From Streptomyces flavochromogenes (lineage in GTDB: Bacteria > Actinomycetota > Actinomycetes > Streptomycetales > Streptomycetaceae), in the NCBI RefSeq assembly GCF_000717595.1, contig NZ_JNZO01000059.1, positions 1-14,455 of the forward strand: 14,455 bases of DNA, written 5' to 3'. Within the stretch, counting starts at the first letter, position 1. The number at the start of each line of letters is the position of its first letter. Below, one piece after another: positions 6,517 through 13,851 of the stretch. The notes beneath the pieces were generated by a model that was not told the DNA's origin, searched no databases, and saw only the letters and a list, made by a program, of their open reading frames with translations. The translations under genes and the position numbers were made by a program.

Positions 6517-6541
6517 GCCTTCGGCCCGCACTCCCGAAGGC
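6517..6541 (-). terminator. Candidate terminator for the 168-aa gene
   Basis: GCCTTCG (6517-6523) and CGAAGGC (6535-6541) form a 7-bp perfect stem with an 11-nt loop, about 135 bases downstream of the minus-strand stop at 6676. The distance makes the assignment weak; the strong hairpin at 6431-6478 could do the same job. Confidence 0.3.
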
Positions 6542-6675
6542 GGTGGGTGGGGGCCGACCGTACAGAGGCAGTGTGTTCCCGCTGCTGGCTCAGATGCGGG
6601 TGGTGTGCGGTCTCCATCCGGATCTGCCTGCGCTGGTGGACCAGCCTGGTCGAGCCGAATTGGTACCGCTGCCTT

Positions 6676-7182
6676 CTACTCGCCGAGCGCCTCGGCATCC
6701 GGGCGCTGGCTCTCGAAGAGGTCCAGCTTCTTGCCGAAGAGCTCCTCACGGCCGGTGGGGAAGACGGTCTTTTCGTAGAGGGCGTACTGGCAGATCATCG
6801 AACGGTCCGCCACGGAAAGCTGGAGTCCGGTCCGCTCTTTGGGCGGCTCGGTGAACCACTGCCGGATACTCAGCGCCTGCCACAGCTCAGGGTTTGGCAG
6901 CTCCCCGTACACGATCCGCTTCAGGCCTTCGAGTACCTGCTCGTGAGAGAGGGACCGCGACGTACCGGCCGGGTCAGAGAACGTGACCGTCCAGGACCAC
7001 CGCTCTCCTTCGCCGAGTTCGGCATCGTCCTGGACGATCCCGTTGAAGTCCCGTAGGTATGCGGAGCCGGGCCCGATAACATCCCGGTCCCATGTGACGT
7101 CTCCCAACCAGGGAGATGTGCTGAGGAAGCCCTCGGCGATGTTCCGGGTCTCGTCGTCGGTAATCAGGTGCTCTCCGCCCAT
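6676..7182 (-). CDS. Unrecognised protein, 168 aa
   Basis: The minus-strand ATG at 7182 is preceded by GAGGAG with about 5-bp spacing, a good ribosome binding site. The product is soluble and acidic with no signal peptide or membrane segment. Visible features are WSWTVTFSDPAG (about residues 63-74), SHEQVLEGLKRIVYGE (79-94) and ADRSMICQYALYEKTVFP near the C-terminus. I do not recognise the family; nothing in it suggests an enzyme motif. It is transcribed divergently from the CoiA-like gene across a 315-bp gap, so the two may share a control region. Codon use is typical of the window, so it is probably a real gene. Confidence 0.7.
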   Translation of the reverse strand: MGGEHLITDDETRNIAEGFLSTSPWLGDVTWDRDVIGPGSAYLRDFNGIVQDDAELGEGERWSWTVTFSDPAGTSRSLSHEQVLEGLKRIVYGELPNPELWQALSIRQWFTEPPKERTGLQLSVADRSMICQYALYEKTVFPTGREELFGKKLDLFESQRPDAEALGE

Positions 7183-7497
7183 GTTCGCTCCTCGCCTTGG
7201 GGCCGCTCTCCCTTGCAGCCCGACCCGGAGCTCATCGTCGTCTGTTCGGCCTGCGTGAGCGGGCGATTCCTCAAATTCTCCTTGGCTCGGCCTGTCCTGC
7301 GGAGAGGTCCTGCGTCTTCGCCCACAGACCGAGCGGTCTCAAGGGGCATCACCAGACAGTGTTGACGGGTCGTTTCGAAGGCGGCCGACACGAACAGGCT
7401 GTCCGGATTCGTATGGCTGATCCTATGTCTGCCGGATTGTCAGTGCCTGGTTCTACCTTCGAGGGAGGAGTTCTTCGAGGGCGGGAGGCGGGCCACG
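7183..7497. other. Divergent intergenic region between the 168-aa gene and the CoiA-like gene
   Basis: The 315 bases hold no supportable ORF. Both flanking genes start outward from here, so both promoters should lie within. A weak -10-like TATGTC (7424-7429) is present, but I could not pair it with a -35 at normal spacing. Purine-rich GAGGGAGGAG (7461-7470) and GGGAGG (7483-7488) precede the TTG at 7498. Confidence 0.4.
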
Positions 7498-8835
7498 TTG
7501 GCGAACATCGTCTGGCACGAGATGCTGCGCATCGAGCTGGATCTGACCCGCGAGGATCTCGGCTGGGAGAGCAGGCCGGGCCTGTGGGAATTGCTGTACC
7601 AGACGGATCGGCTGTACGCCGACAGGGACGTTCCGGTGTCCAGGCGGGGGCTCCAGTGCGGCGGAGTGTGCCGGAAGGCGGGCGTGGTCGCGTGGATGTA
7701 CCTGCGCGAGCGGGATGGGCGCCGTGAGGCGGTGCACGAACGGTCCGAGGACGAGGAGCGTCACCGGGCTGCGTTGTCGGACGAGCACAAGGCCTACCAG
7801 GAACGGATCGTCCGGACCGCGGAGAGCGTGGGGTTCCGCGCCGACAGCGAAGTGCGTACGCCGGTGGGTCCGCGGTCGTGGATCCAGACCGACACCCTGG
7901 TCCAGGGTGAGGGCGGGATCCGCATCGGGTGGGAGGTGCAGCTGTCGACCGCCGGCGTCGAAGGGCCGCGGAGCGTGAAGGCCCGTGCGGCGAAGGCGGC
8001 GAAGCACGGGATCATCCCTGCCTGGCACACCGACCGCTCGGACTACGCGAGCCGGAGCGACACGCACTGGACGCGCAGCGACAACCTGCCAGCCGAGGTG
8101 ATCGCGAAGTCGGGCGACCTGCGCGTCGTGTCGGGATACCGGGCGCTCGAGTTCTGGCGCTGCGACGACCGCGCCCTGTACCGGTGCCCGCAGACGCAAC
8201 GCCGGTGCGGTCAGACGCACGTGACCCCGAAGCCGCGGGATGTGTTCTTCGACGACCTGGTGCGCGGGACGGCGGCCGGACTGATCGTTCCCATCGAGCA
8301 CCGCACGGGGACGAAGACGCACCGGTTCTGGGTGACGGACGCCGACCGGGAACGGCTTGAGGACCACAACAGCGGTCGCCCGGTCCAGCCGCCAGCCGAG
8401 CCGGAGGACGAGCGGGACCTGCCCACGGGCGCCAGCCACCGCGCGCCGACGTGCCGGCCGTCCGTCCAGGCCGCTGCCGCCCCCTCCGCCGAGCCTGCCG
8501 TCGCGCTGCCGCCGGTTCCGATTCAGCCGTCGCCGCCGTTCCGGCCGGTCGGGGCATGGCCCTCCGCGCCGTCCTTCTCCGCACAGCCCGCACCGCGTCC
8601 CGCGCCCCCAGCGGCCGCAGCCCCTGCGATCCCTCGGCAGCCGGGGCCGCAGGACCGCGCCGAGGAGCACCTGCTCGACTGGCGGTCGAGCGCTCACTGG
8701 TCGTCCGAGCGACGGCCGTGCCGGTACTGCTCGGTGGCCACGAACCTTCGTGACGAGGAGGGGGTGCCATCGCACAAGACCTGCGCGGAGGATCGAGGGC
8801 CGCGGCGCCAGCCGTCCGCCGGCCCCGGCGTGTAG
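7498..8835 (+). CDS. CoiA-like nuclease-fold protein with Pro-rich linker and C-terminal zinc-finger-like motif, 445 aa
   Basis: TTG at 7498 is the first in-frame start, with GGGAGG 9 bases upstream. The N-terminus carries a Cys pair (QCGGVC, 53-58) and a charged helix. The core WIQTDTLV (Asp132) and GWEVQLS (Glu146, Gln148) fits the D...ExQ active-site pattern of CoiA-type PD-(D/E)XK-fold proteins. A basic helix and GIIPAWHTDRSD follow. A second Cys region lies at 222-237. Residues about 296-385 are a Pro/Ala-rich disordered linker, and the tail has CRYC (408-411) plus H426 and C429, a zinc-knuckle-like C-x2-C-x14-H-x2-C. CoiA acts in competence; actinobacterial relatives are common on mobile elements and their role is unclear. 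Nuclease activity is inferred. Confidence 0.7.
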   Translation: MANIVWHEMLRIELDLTREDLGWESRPGLWELLYQTDRLYADRDVPVSRRGLQCGGVCRKAGVVAWMYLRERDGRREAVHERSEDEERHRAALSDEHKAYQERIVRTAESVGFRADSEVRTPVGPRSWIQTDTLVQGEGGIRIGWEVQLSTAGVEGPRSVKARAAKAAKHGIIPAWHTDRSDYASRSDTHWTRSDNLPAEVIAKSGDLRVVSGYRALEFWRCDDRALYRCPQTQRRCGQTHVTPKPRDVFFDDLVRGTAAGLIVPIEHRTGTKTHRFWVTDADRERLEDHNSGRPVQPPAEPEDERDLPTGASHRAPTCRPSVQAAAAPSAEPAVALPPVPIQPSPPFRPVGAWPSAPSFSAQPAPRPAPPAAAAPAIPRQPGPQDRAEEHLLDWRSSAHWSSERRPCRYCSVATNLRDEEGVPSHKTCAEDRGPRRQPSAGPGV

Positions 8836-8903
8836 GTGCGACTCCACCTGCGGCCACACCGACGGCGATGGGCTCCTTGGTGGGGTCCTACACCGCCGCG
8901 TCG

Positions 8904-9191
8904 CTATCTGCCTGTCCGCTGCGGTCGGACCGTCAGCTCCAACGGGTAGGGGCTGGCCTTCCTCTCGACGACGCGGTTAGCGAGCCGCTCGATCTCCGGG
9001 AGCCGGGTCTGCAGCTCGGCCACGTCGGAGGGCCCCTGCCTGCGGGAGCGGCCTCGCCGAGCGAGTAGCCGGCGATGATCTGGGCGGCCACCTGCGCTGG
9101 CGTCAACACCGCTACTGGGGAGCACCGTGACCTCGGCGGCCTCCCCGACCGTCGCAACCAGCCGCGCCAGGTCGGCCGGACCGGACGCCAC
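8904..9191 (-). pseudogene. Small unknown gene, about 95 aa, reading frame probably disturbed twice
   Basis: From GTG 9191 the frame reads ASGPADLARLVATVGEAAEV (plausible helix) and ends SDVAELQTRLPEIERLANRV then YPLELTV (coiled-coil-like). Between them this frame is Arg/Gly-rich and atypical. One of the other frames over about 9050-9125 reads VLTPAQVAAQIIAGYSLGEA with high GC3, which looks like the true protein. Two compensating single-base changes would explain this, near a C4 run at about 9117-9120 and near 9040-9055. Either the assembly has two errors or the gene is decaying. Similar short proteins occur on actinobacterial mobile elements, but I cannot name a family. Confidence 0.45.
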
Positions 9192-9243
9192 CTGGGCGTA
9201 CCAGCTCCTGTACAGGCTTCACACCTACCGCGACCGATCCGTC

Positions 9244-9249
9244 TAGTCT
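9244..9249 (+). promoter_or_regulatory. -10 element for a probably leaderless acetyltransferase mRNA
   Basis: TAGTCT ends 7 bases before the ATG at 9257, which would place transcription start at or next to the A of ATG. No Shine-Dalgarno with workable spacing is present. A TANNNT box at this spacing is the usual mark of leaderless transcripts in actinobacteria. The -35 is weak (TTCACA at 9218-9223, 20-base spacer). Confidence 0.45.
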
Positions 9250-9256
9250 GAGCAGG

Positions 9257-9694
9257 ATGTCCTACAGGATTTACGATGCCGGTCCGGAAGACCTCCCCGA
9301 CATCAACGCGATCGGCGCGACGTACAGCGACACCGGCTGGGCGGTCAGCCACTCTGGCGGGATCCTCCCGCTCGACCGGGCCGAGTGCGTCCTCGTGTGC
9401 CGTCTGGATGCCGCGATCCTCGGCTGGCTGTACGCCGACCTCGGCGGCAGCGGAAGGATCGTAATCGAGAGGCTGATCAGTGCTCCGCACGCTCGGGGCA
9501 AGGGAGTCGCAATGGAACTGGTGGCCGAGCTGGCACGGCGATACCCCGACCGCTGCCTCGTCGCGGGGGTCGGACCCGAGGACGTCACCTTCTACGAACG
9601 CGTTGGCTTTCTTCCCGACGAGGAACCCTTCGAGCCGATGATCAAACCCCCGCTCACGCCGGCACCATGCTGCCAGCTCCGTCCGGCCAGGTAG
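9257..9694 (+). CDS. GNAT-family N-acetyltransferase, 145 aa
   Basis: The fold is read as: N-terminal YRIYDAGPEDLPDI (beta1/alpha1), VLVCRLDAAILGWLYADL (beta strands 2-3), IERLISAPHARGKGVAMELV (motif A, with R-x-x-G-x-G/A pyrophosphate loop for acetyl-CoA, about residues 75-92), then RCLVAGVGPEDVTFYERVGF (motif B, with Tyr as likely general acid). Such enzymes acetylate small molecules or protein amines; the substrate is unknown. The length is normal for a stand-alone GNAT domain. The ATG at 9257 appears leaderless (see the -10 at 9244). The last residues after GFLPDEEPFEPMI are probably just a tail. It stands among broken genes but looks intact. Confidence 0.85.
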   Translation: MSYRIYDAGPEDLPDINAIGATYSDTGWAVSHSGGILPLDRAECVLVCRLDAAILGWLYADLGGSGRIVIERLISAPHARGKGVAMELVAELARRYPDRCLVAGVGPEDVTFYERVGFLPDEEPFEPMIKPPLTPAPCCQLRPAR

Positions 9695-9744
9695 CCACGC
9701 CCTCTCCCGAACAGCGTGATGGCGGGTGACCGTCGCCTCTGGAC

Positions 9745-9984
9745 GTGGCCGACCCGTACACCGAGGCGCTCCATGAGGTCATCGAGGCGAAGGCCGAGCA
9801 CCGGGCCTCGAAGCCCACTGAGGGCGAGGAGAAGGCCCCCGCGCCGGTCGTCGACCTCATGGCCGCGCTGGAGAAGTCCGTCGCCGACGCCCGCGAACGC
9901 CGCGGCGAGAGTGTCGGCGCCGAAGAAGAAGACGGCCGCGAAGAAGGCCGCGGCGAAAATGCAACCCGCCGGAAGAGCGCCTGA
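9745..9984 (+). pseudogene. Ku (NHEJ) C-terminal remnant with frameshifted lysine-rich tail
   Basis: From GTG 9745 the frame reads DPYTEALHEVIEAKAEHRA and PVVDLMAALEKSVADARERRG, the segment after the beta-barrel core of actinobacterial Ku. After about base 9913 this frame becomes Glu-rich, while the +1 frame reads APKKKTAAKKAAAK, the expected basic DNA-binding tail. So a single-base change separates body and tail. The conserved Ku core, roughly 250 residues, is missing upstream; 9695-9744 shows no Ku sequence. No function is expected. Ku genes often occur in chromosome arms of Streptomyces, so this may be a relic of an extra copy. Confidence 0.75.
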
Positions 9985-10032
9985 CCCCGTTCGGGTCGTG
10001 TCCTGGGGACGCGGCCAGGGGTTGATCGCCGT

Positions 10033-10185
10033 GTGGAGACTGATGAGCCGGTGCTCGGCGACTACCCGGACGCGGACCAGCCCCGCCTCCCCCTGCTGAC
10101 GGCGGCGGAGGCCCGGGACGCTATCGGGTACCTGCAACTGCTGGAGACGCTCGACATCACGCCCCGTGGGCAGGCCGCCGGCTAG
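10033..10185 (+). CDS. Small hypothetical protein, 50 aa
   Basis: GTG at 10033 opens a 51-codon frame ending at TAG 10183-10185. The product begins VETDEPVLGDYPDADQ and continues PLLTAAEARDAIGYLQLLETL, an acidic start followed by an amphipathic helix. Nearly all third positions are G or C, which supports coding. The ribosome binding site is weak (AGGGG at 10016-10020, 12 bases away), and the frame is open upstream, so this could be the end of a longer lost gene. I do not recognise the family. Confidence 0.5.
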   Translation: METDEPVLGDYPDADQPRLPLLTAAEARDAIGYLQLLETLDITPRGQAAG

Positions 10186-10233
10186 CTTGCCGCAGATCTG
10201 GCCCGGCGGCTCCCCACACACTGATCCGGCAGG

Positions 10234-10571
10234 TCAGTCGAGGATGCCGAGTTCGGAGTCGGCCGGCATATTTCGCACGCCCGCATCCCGCCGTCGGTCA
10301 GTGCCCGGCGGGCCTCCTCACGGCTGAGCGGCTTGCGATGCCGGGCGGCGAGGCTGCAGTCGCCGATGTGGATGCTGTCCGCGACCGGCCGACCGCCCTC
10401 CCGCAGAAACGACAGAACTCAGCCGGGACCCTCCGGACGCGGCCGCACCGGGCGCAACGCGGCCTCCCTGGTCTCGACATCGGCTATCCGTTCCCGGACG
10501 CGGTCCAGGGACAGCACGAGCCAGTGCTCCAGGGTCCGGAGCCGCGGGAGGTCGGGAGGCAGCTCGGACAT
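10234..10571 (-). pseudogene. DUF6233-family gene broken by a nonsense codon and a frameshift
   Basis: The minus-strand ATG at 10571 begins SELPPDLPRLRTLEHWLVLSL, the classic opening of the small Streptomyces family I know as DUF6233. After PEGPG a TGA occurs where the family has a conserved Trp (PDWLL-type motif). The same frame then continues VLSFLREGG, IHIGDCSLAARHRKPLS and RACEICRP, the expected Cys-containing C-terminal half. At the end a missing base shifts the expected DSELGILD into another frame, which closes at TGA 10236-10234. Two independent lesions argue for a true pseudogene. The translated product would be only 50 residues. Family function is unknown. Confidence 0.75.
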
Positions 10572-10690
10572 CAGGCACCCGCGAGCTTCCGCTCCTGTAG
10601 CCCGGCCGCCTCGCGCTGGTGCTGCTGGCACAGGGGGTTCTCTGGGGCAACGAGTGTTGCGCGAGCAGCGTAGTGGAGGGTTGGTGCAGC
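10571..10690 (-). pseudogene. Start-less ORF remnant overlapping the DUF6233 start
   Basis: A minus-strand frame open from 10690 ends in TGA at 10573-10571, overlapping the DUF6233 ATG as TGATG, a typical translational-coupling arrangement. Residues 14-39 (VAPENPLCQQHQREAAG then LQERKLAGA) have very high GC3, so the segment was probably coding. It has no ATG, GTG or TTG, and a stop lies just upstream, so its 5' part is gone. The remaining bases to 10967 show no gene and no clear promoter. Confidence 0.4.
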
Positions 10691-10967
10691 TCAGCGCCGT
10701 GTCACCCACTGTATCGGCGCCAACAGATGTGGTGCCAGCACCTGGCCGAGGGATCTATAGCGCGGCTCGGGCGGGGGCTAGGAGGGGTACACGAGGGTCG
10801 GGTGTCCTAGCGTCTGGCCTGATCGTCGCGGGGCTGGGTCGGCGGCTCTCAGCAGGTTCGGTACCAGAACTCTCTGCTGTTCCAAGACCGGCATCCAGGC
10901 GTCTCGCCCGGTAGGGAGATTCCTGACACTTACGGGCAGGGGGTATCGCGACTCGGACGTGAGCTGG

Positions 10968-13523
10968 TCAGCATCGCCTGGAATGGCGTTTGCGTTTGGC
11001 GGCTGTTAGCCACGGCTGAGGGTTCTGAACGCCCTCGAGGCTGGTCAGGTGCTCTTTAGCAGCGCGGGTTTGAACGAGAAGCAGGAGTTCGTTTTCATCG
11101 CGGCGTGCCAATTCACGCAGTGCTTCCCGGGACGTGATGCCCGCGCTGAGGATCAGGTGCAGCATTTGAGGGTCGCCCAAGTCCTCGTGGACTTGCGCAA
11201 GCAGCGCTACGTCGCGCATCTGCTGGATTCGCACGACGGAGACCTTCAGATATATGGCAAGTTGCGTCTGAAGCTGAGTGGTGTGGGTGCGGCGAACAAC
11301 TTCGCCAGCAGTGGTGACGCCCGCTTCCTGAAGCTCCGTACGATGTTCGACAAAAGCGGACAGGTCAAGGAATTCCTGAGGCGGTTGCGCATGTACCAGC
11401 CGCCTGAACCTTTCGTCGGATCGTAGTTTTCGAAAGCACGGGTCCGTCGCGGCGTCCTTCCTGTCGTCGTCTGTTACGAGCGCGAATTGCAGATCTTCCA
11501 GTGCTTGGTCACGCTGCTGCTTTCGAATCTTGCGCGGCAGACTGCGCAGGTCGGCCAAGAACATGTGCAGGCACGCGTGATCGTAGGTCAGCTTTGGTGA
11601 CGGATCGGATCCCTCGTGAGAATGTTTTTTCGGGACTCTATACAGGTACACACCCTTCAAGGCGTCGATACAGCGCAGGAGGTTCACAGCAAACGGGAGC
11701 ATCGTCTCGGCTTGGCGTTGTAGCTGCTTTCGGTCCCAGGAGGCCGAACACAATCGGTAGAGCTCGTCCACAGAGATCCTAGCGTTCTGCAGATAGGTGT
11801 CACCATGGGTGCCTTCGTCCCAGGCGGCCACGTAAGCATTAAGCCACTGGGTGGTGCTGCTGTACAGGACGCGGATCCTCAGCGGCACCCAGCCTGTCTC
11901 TTCGGCGGGCTTTTCTGACAGGCCTGATCTTTCGTACTCGTTATCCAGGGTCCGCGCGAACAACGCAAAGTTCGTCTCTTCGTGCAGGATGTTCGCATAA
12001 CCCGCCCACAGGTACTCGAAGCGTGCCAACACGTTCCCTGGATCCTCGTCCGTGGCCCGGTGCAGAATATCCACACGCCGCTCGTTTCGATTCCCGTCTT
12101 CCAGAAGCGAACTGCTCTTGGCGATGACTTGCAGCGCGACGCTTTTCCATTTCGAAGCCCCGCAAAGATCTTCCTTCAGCTCCTGGTGCACTTCGCTGAG
12201 GTGCAGCAGGACAAAGGCGGCAGCGCCAGTAAGCATCTGCGCCCTTGCTCGGTCTTGGTCGGTGTCCAAGGGGAGCCCGAGTTCCATCCTGCTGAACACC
12301 GCGCTTTCCGCGTGCCGCCCGTTGCGGGAGATAGCGGTCGCTACCCTGTTGTCGTCCACGAGCGTCACGCGCGCCCTCCAGGTGAGATCGGGCCGAAGGG
12401 CGTAGAACAGACGCGACAGTGCTCCGACGAAATGGCCGGCGGGCAGCACGCTCAGCTCTTCGGTGGGAATCTTACTCAGGGGGCTCGTGGCCAGAGCGGA
12501 GGTGGCCCGATCGAGAACCTTGGGTGTTTCTGTGCCGAGACCCTTCATTCGAGCCAGCAGGTAGTCGGTGGCAGCCGCGTTTACGTTTCCGTCAGGCTGT
12601 TGCACTTCCACTTGGAGGCGCAGGTTCTGCCCGAACGCTGCCGAAGTCAGAAGAAGGCCGATCAGAGCAAGAGCGATGTGGGCCGCCATCAGACGTGTCT
12701 CGGGGGCGATGGGCGCCATCAGAATCACGATCGCTGCCACAACCACAAAGCCAAGTGAGACAAGCAAGGCCCGCCAATCCCAGAAGCGGCTCTGGCGAGT
12801 ACCCCACCACACCAGCCAGCCTGCAACCAGCCCGATAGCGAAGATGACCAACGCTGCGATCCAGCACTGCATCCACGTCGGGGTGAAGGGATTGAACATG
12901 GCGAACAGAGGCGTCATGATCGCCGCGCCGATCAGCAGAGAGAGGCCGACACCCTTCGCGATACGCCTGACCCCAGTTGGCCAGGCAACTGAGCCCACTT
13001 TCACCCAGAACCATGAGGACAGACCGGCGAGCGCGCCGAGCACCAGGAGACCGATCGCGCTGAAGAGCACGAGTCTGCCCACGGGTAGGACCCAGTCCCC
13101 GTAGAACCGGTCCCAGTTCGATGCGGCCGTCGGCAGGGGGCGACTCTCCAGGTCTGCCACCCGGGCAATACCCGCCACAGCGCCCTTGCTGGCCGCATCA
13201 AGCATCAGTGCGGCGCGGAACATCTGCTCCGCCCCATTGAGGTCTCCCGAGCGAATCAGCTGCTGGCCGTCTGTGACCTTCTCCGCCGCAGCCTGCCGCG
13301 CCGCTGCCACGAGCTGAAGGCCCTCCACGGCACAGTTGCGCTCGTCGTCGGCCGGCTTCACGGATTCGTACAGCTTCTTCGCCCGGTCGAGTGACCCAAC
13401 GTCTAGGTGTCCCTTCGCCGCAGCGCAGGTCCTGTCCGCCGCAGGATTCAAGGGAGCGGCGGCCACCACCATCAAGGCGGTGAAGGCCACGACCGATACG
13501 GCCCGGGCAACGCGTGTCCACAT
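10968..13523 (-). CDS. Multi-pass membrane protein, 851 aa, with repeat-like soluble regions and a DUF4332-like C-terminal domain
   Basis: Minus-strand ATG at 13523. A hydrophobic N-terminus (8-24, signal peptide or anchor) is followed by a TPR-like helical region (about 30-125: LDRAKKLYESV, SGDLNGAEQMFRAALML). Five hydrophobic segments follow at about 149-170, 191-210, 218-240, 252-272 and 278-297. Residues 300-720 form a large soluble part, with TPR-like helices at about 480-690 (RATDEDPGNVLARFEYLWAG). Residues 722-818 (LQEAGVTTAGEVVRRT, LAIYLKVSVVRIQQM, VHEDLGD, LILSAGITSREALREL) resemble the paired helix-hairpin pattern of DUF4332. The tail is basic (KRKRHSRR). No catalytic motif is seen. 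It could be a sensor or scaffold. It is monocistronic in this window, with an operator-like palindrome upstream. Confidence 0.75.
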   Translation of the reverse strand: MWTRVARAVSVVAFTALMVVAAAPLNPAADRTCAAAKGHLDVGSLDRAKKLYESVKPADDERNCAVEGLQLVAAARQAAAEKVTDGQQLIRSGDLNGAEQMFRAALMLDAASKGAVAGIARVADLESRPLPTAASNWDRFYGDWVLPVGRLVLFSAIGLLVLGALAGLSSWFWVKVGSVAWPTGVRRIAKGVGLSLLIGAAIMTPLFAMFNPFTPTWMQCWIAALVIFAIGLVAGWLVWWGTRQSRFWDWRALLVSLGFVVVAAIVILMAPIAPETRLMAAHIALALIGLLLTSAAFGQNLRLQVEVQQPDGNVNAAATDYLLARMKGLGTETPKVLDRATSALATSPLSKIPTEELSVLPAGHFVGALSRLFYALRPDLTWRARVTLVDDNRVATAISRNGRHAESAVFSRMELGLPLDTDQDRARAQMLTGAAAFVLLHLSEVHQELKEDLCGASKWKSVALQVIAKSSSLLEDGNRNERRVDILHRATDEDPGNVLARFEYLWAGYANILHEETNFALFARTLDNEYERSGLSEKPAEETGWVPLRIRVLYSSTTQWLNAYVAAWDEGTHGDTYLQNARISVDELYRLCSASWDRKQLQRQAETMLPFAVNLLRCIDALKGVYLYRVPKKHSHEGSDPSPKLTYDHACLHMFLADLRSLPRKIRKQQRDQALEDLQFALVTDDDRKDAATDPCFRKLRSDERFRRLVHAQPPQEFLDLSAFVEHRTELQEAGVTTAGEVVRRTHTTQLQTQLAIYLKVSVVRIQQMRDVALLAQVHEDLGDPQMLHLILSAGITSREALRELARRDENELLLLVQTRAAKEHLTSLEGVQNPQPWLTAAKRKRHSRRC

Positions 13524-13559
13524 GCCTGTAAGTCAACCGATTCACAAGAGAACGGGCTC

Positions 13560-13575
13560 TTTGAATATGTTCAAA
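13560..13575. promoter_or_regulatory. AT-rich palindrome upstream of the membrane-protein gene
   Basis: TTTGAATATGTTCAAA is a perfect 6-bp inverted repeat with a 4-base centre. It lies 37-52 bases upstream of the ATG at 13523, in an AT-rich patch unlike the surroundings. On the minus strand it contains TTGAAC, a possible -35. It is a plausible repressor operator or promoter element; no matching -10 is convincing. Confidence 0.4.
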
Positions 13576-13764
13576 AAAGGTGCTGCGCCCACTGTGCGGC
13601 AGTTTGGCCTGGATCGAAGGTCCCAGGCAGGAGCTTCATTGAGCCCGCCGCGGTGGACGCGGAGTGAACTGATCGAGTGCTATGCCCGGCCAGTGGGCCA
13701 GCGGAGTGGTCACCGGGAGGAATCCAGATCCCGCCGCTCGGTACGCACCGCGCACAGAACGCAT

Positions 13765-13806
13765 CCGCCCCACTGTGACTGCAAACGGTGCAGGGCAGTG
13801 GGGCGG
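13765..13806 (-). terminator. Terminator downstream of the DUF6262 gene
   Basis: CCGCCCCACTG (13765-13775) and CAGTGGGGCGG (13796-13806) pair perfectly over 11 bp. The 20-nt loop contains a second small stem (CTGCA/TGCAG). It lies 46 bases beyond the minus-strand stop at 13852 and separates that gene from the membrane-protein gene. Confidence 0.65.
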
Positions 13807-13851
13807 GAGACACGACGGGCGACCGCATCCGACACCTGCGGCTGCAACTCA

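Noticed and set aside
7361..7390. TTGACG at about 7360 as -35 of the CoiA-like gene
   Set aside because: No acceptable -10 at 16-19 bases downstream.
7453..8859. Long minus-strand ORF (468 codons) opposite the CoiA-like gene
   Set aside because: Arg/Pro/Gly-rich antisense shadow typical of high-GC DNA; the plus strand has motifs, a ribosome binding site and better codon use.
9592..10221. Minus-strand ORF with a hydrophobic AAAFFAAVFFFGAD stretch
   Set aside because: The apparent membrane segment is the complement of the Ku lysine/alanine tail; the ORF is a shadow of the GNAT and Ku segments.
10333..10914. Plus-strand ORF of 193 codons
   Set aside because: Antisense to the DUF6233 remnant; composition is not protein-like.
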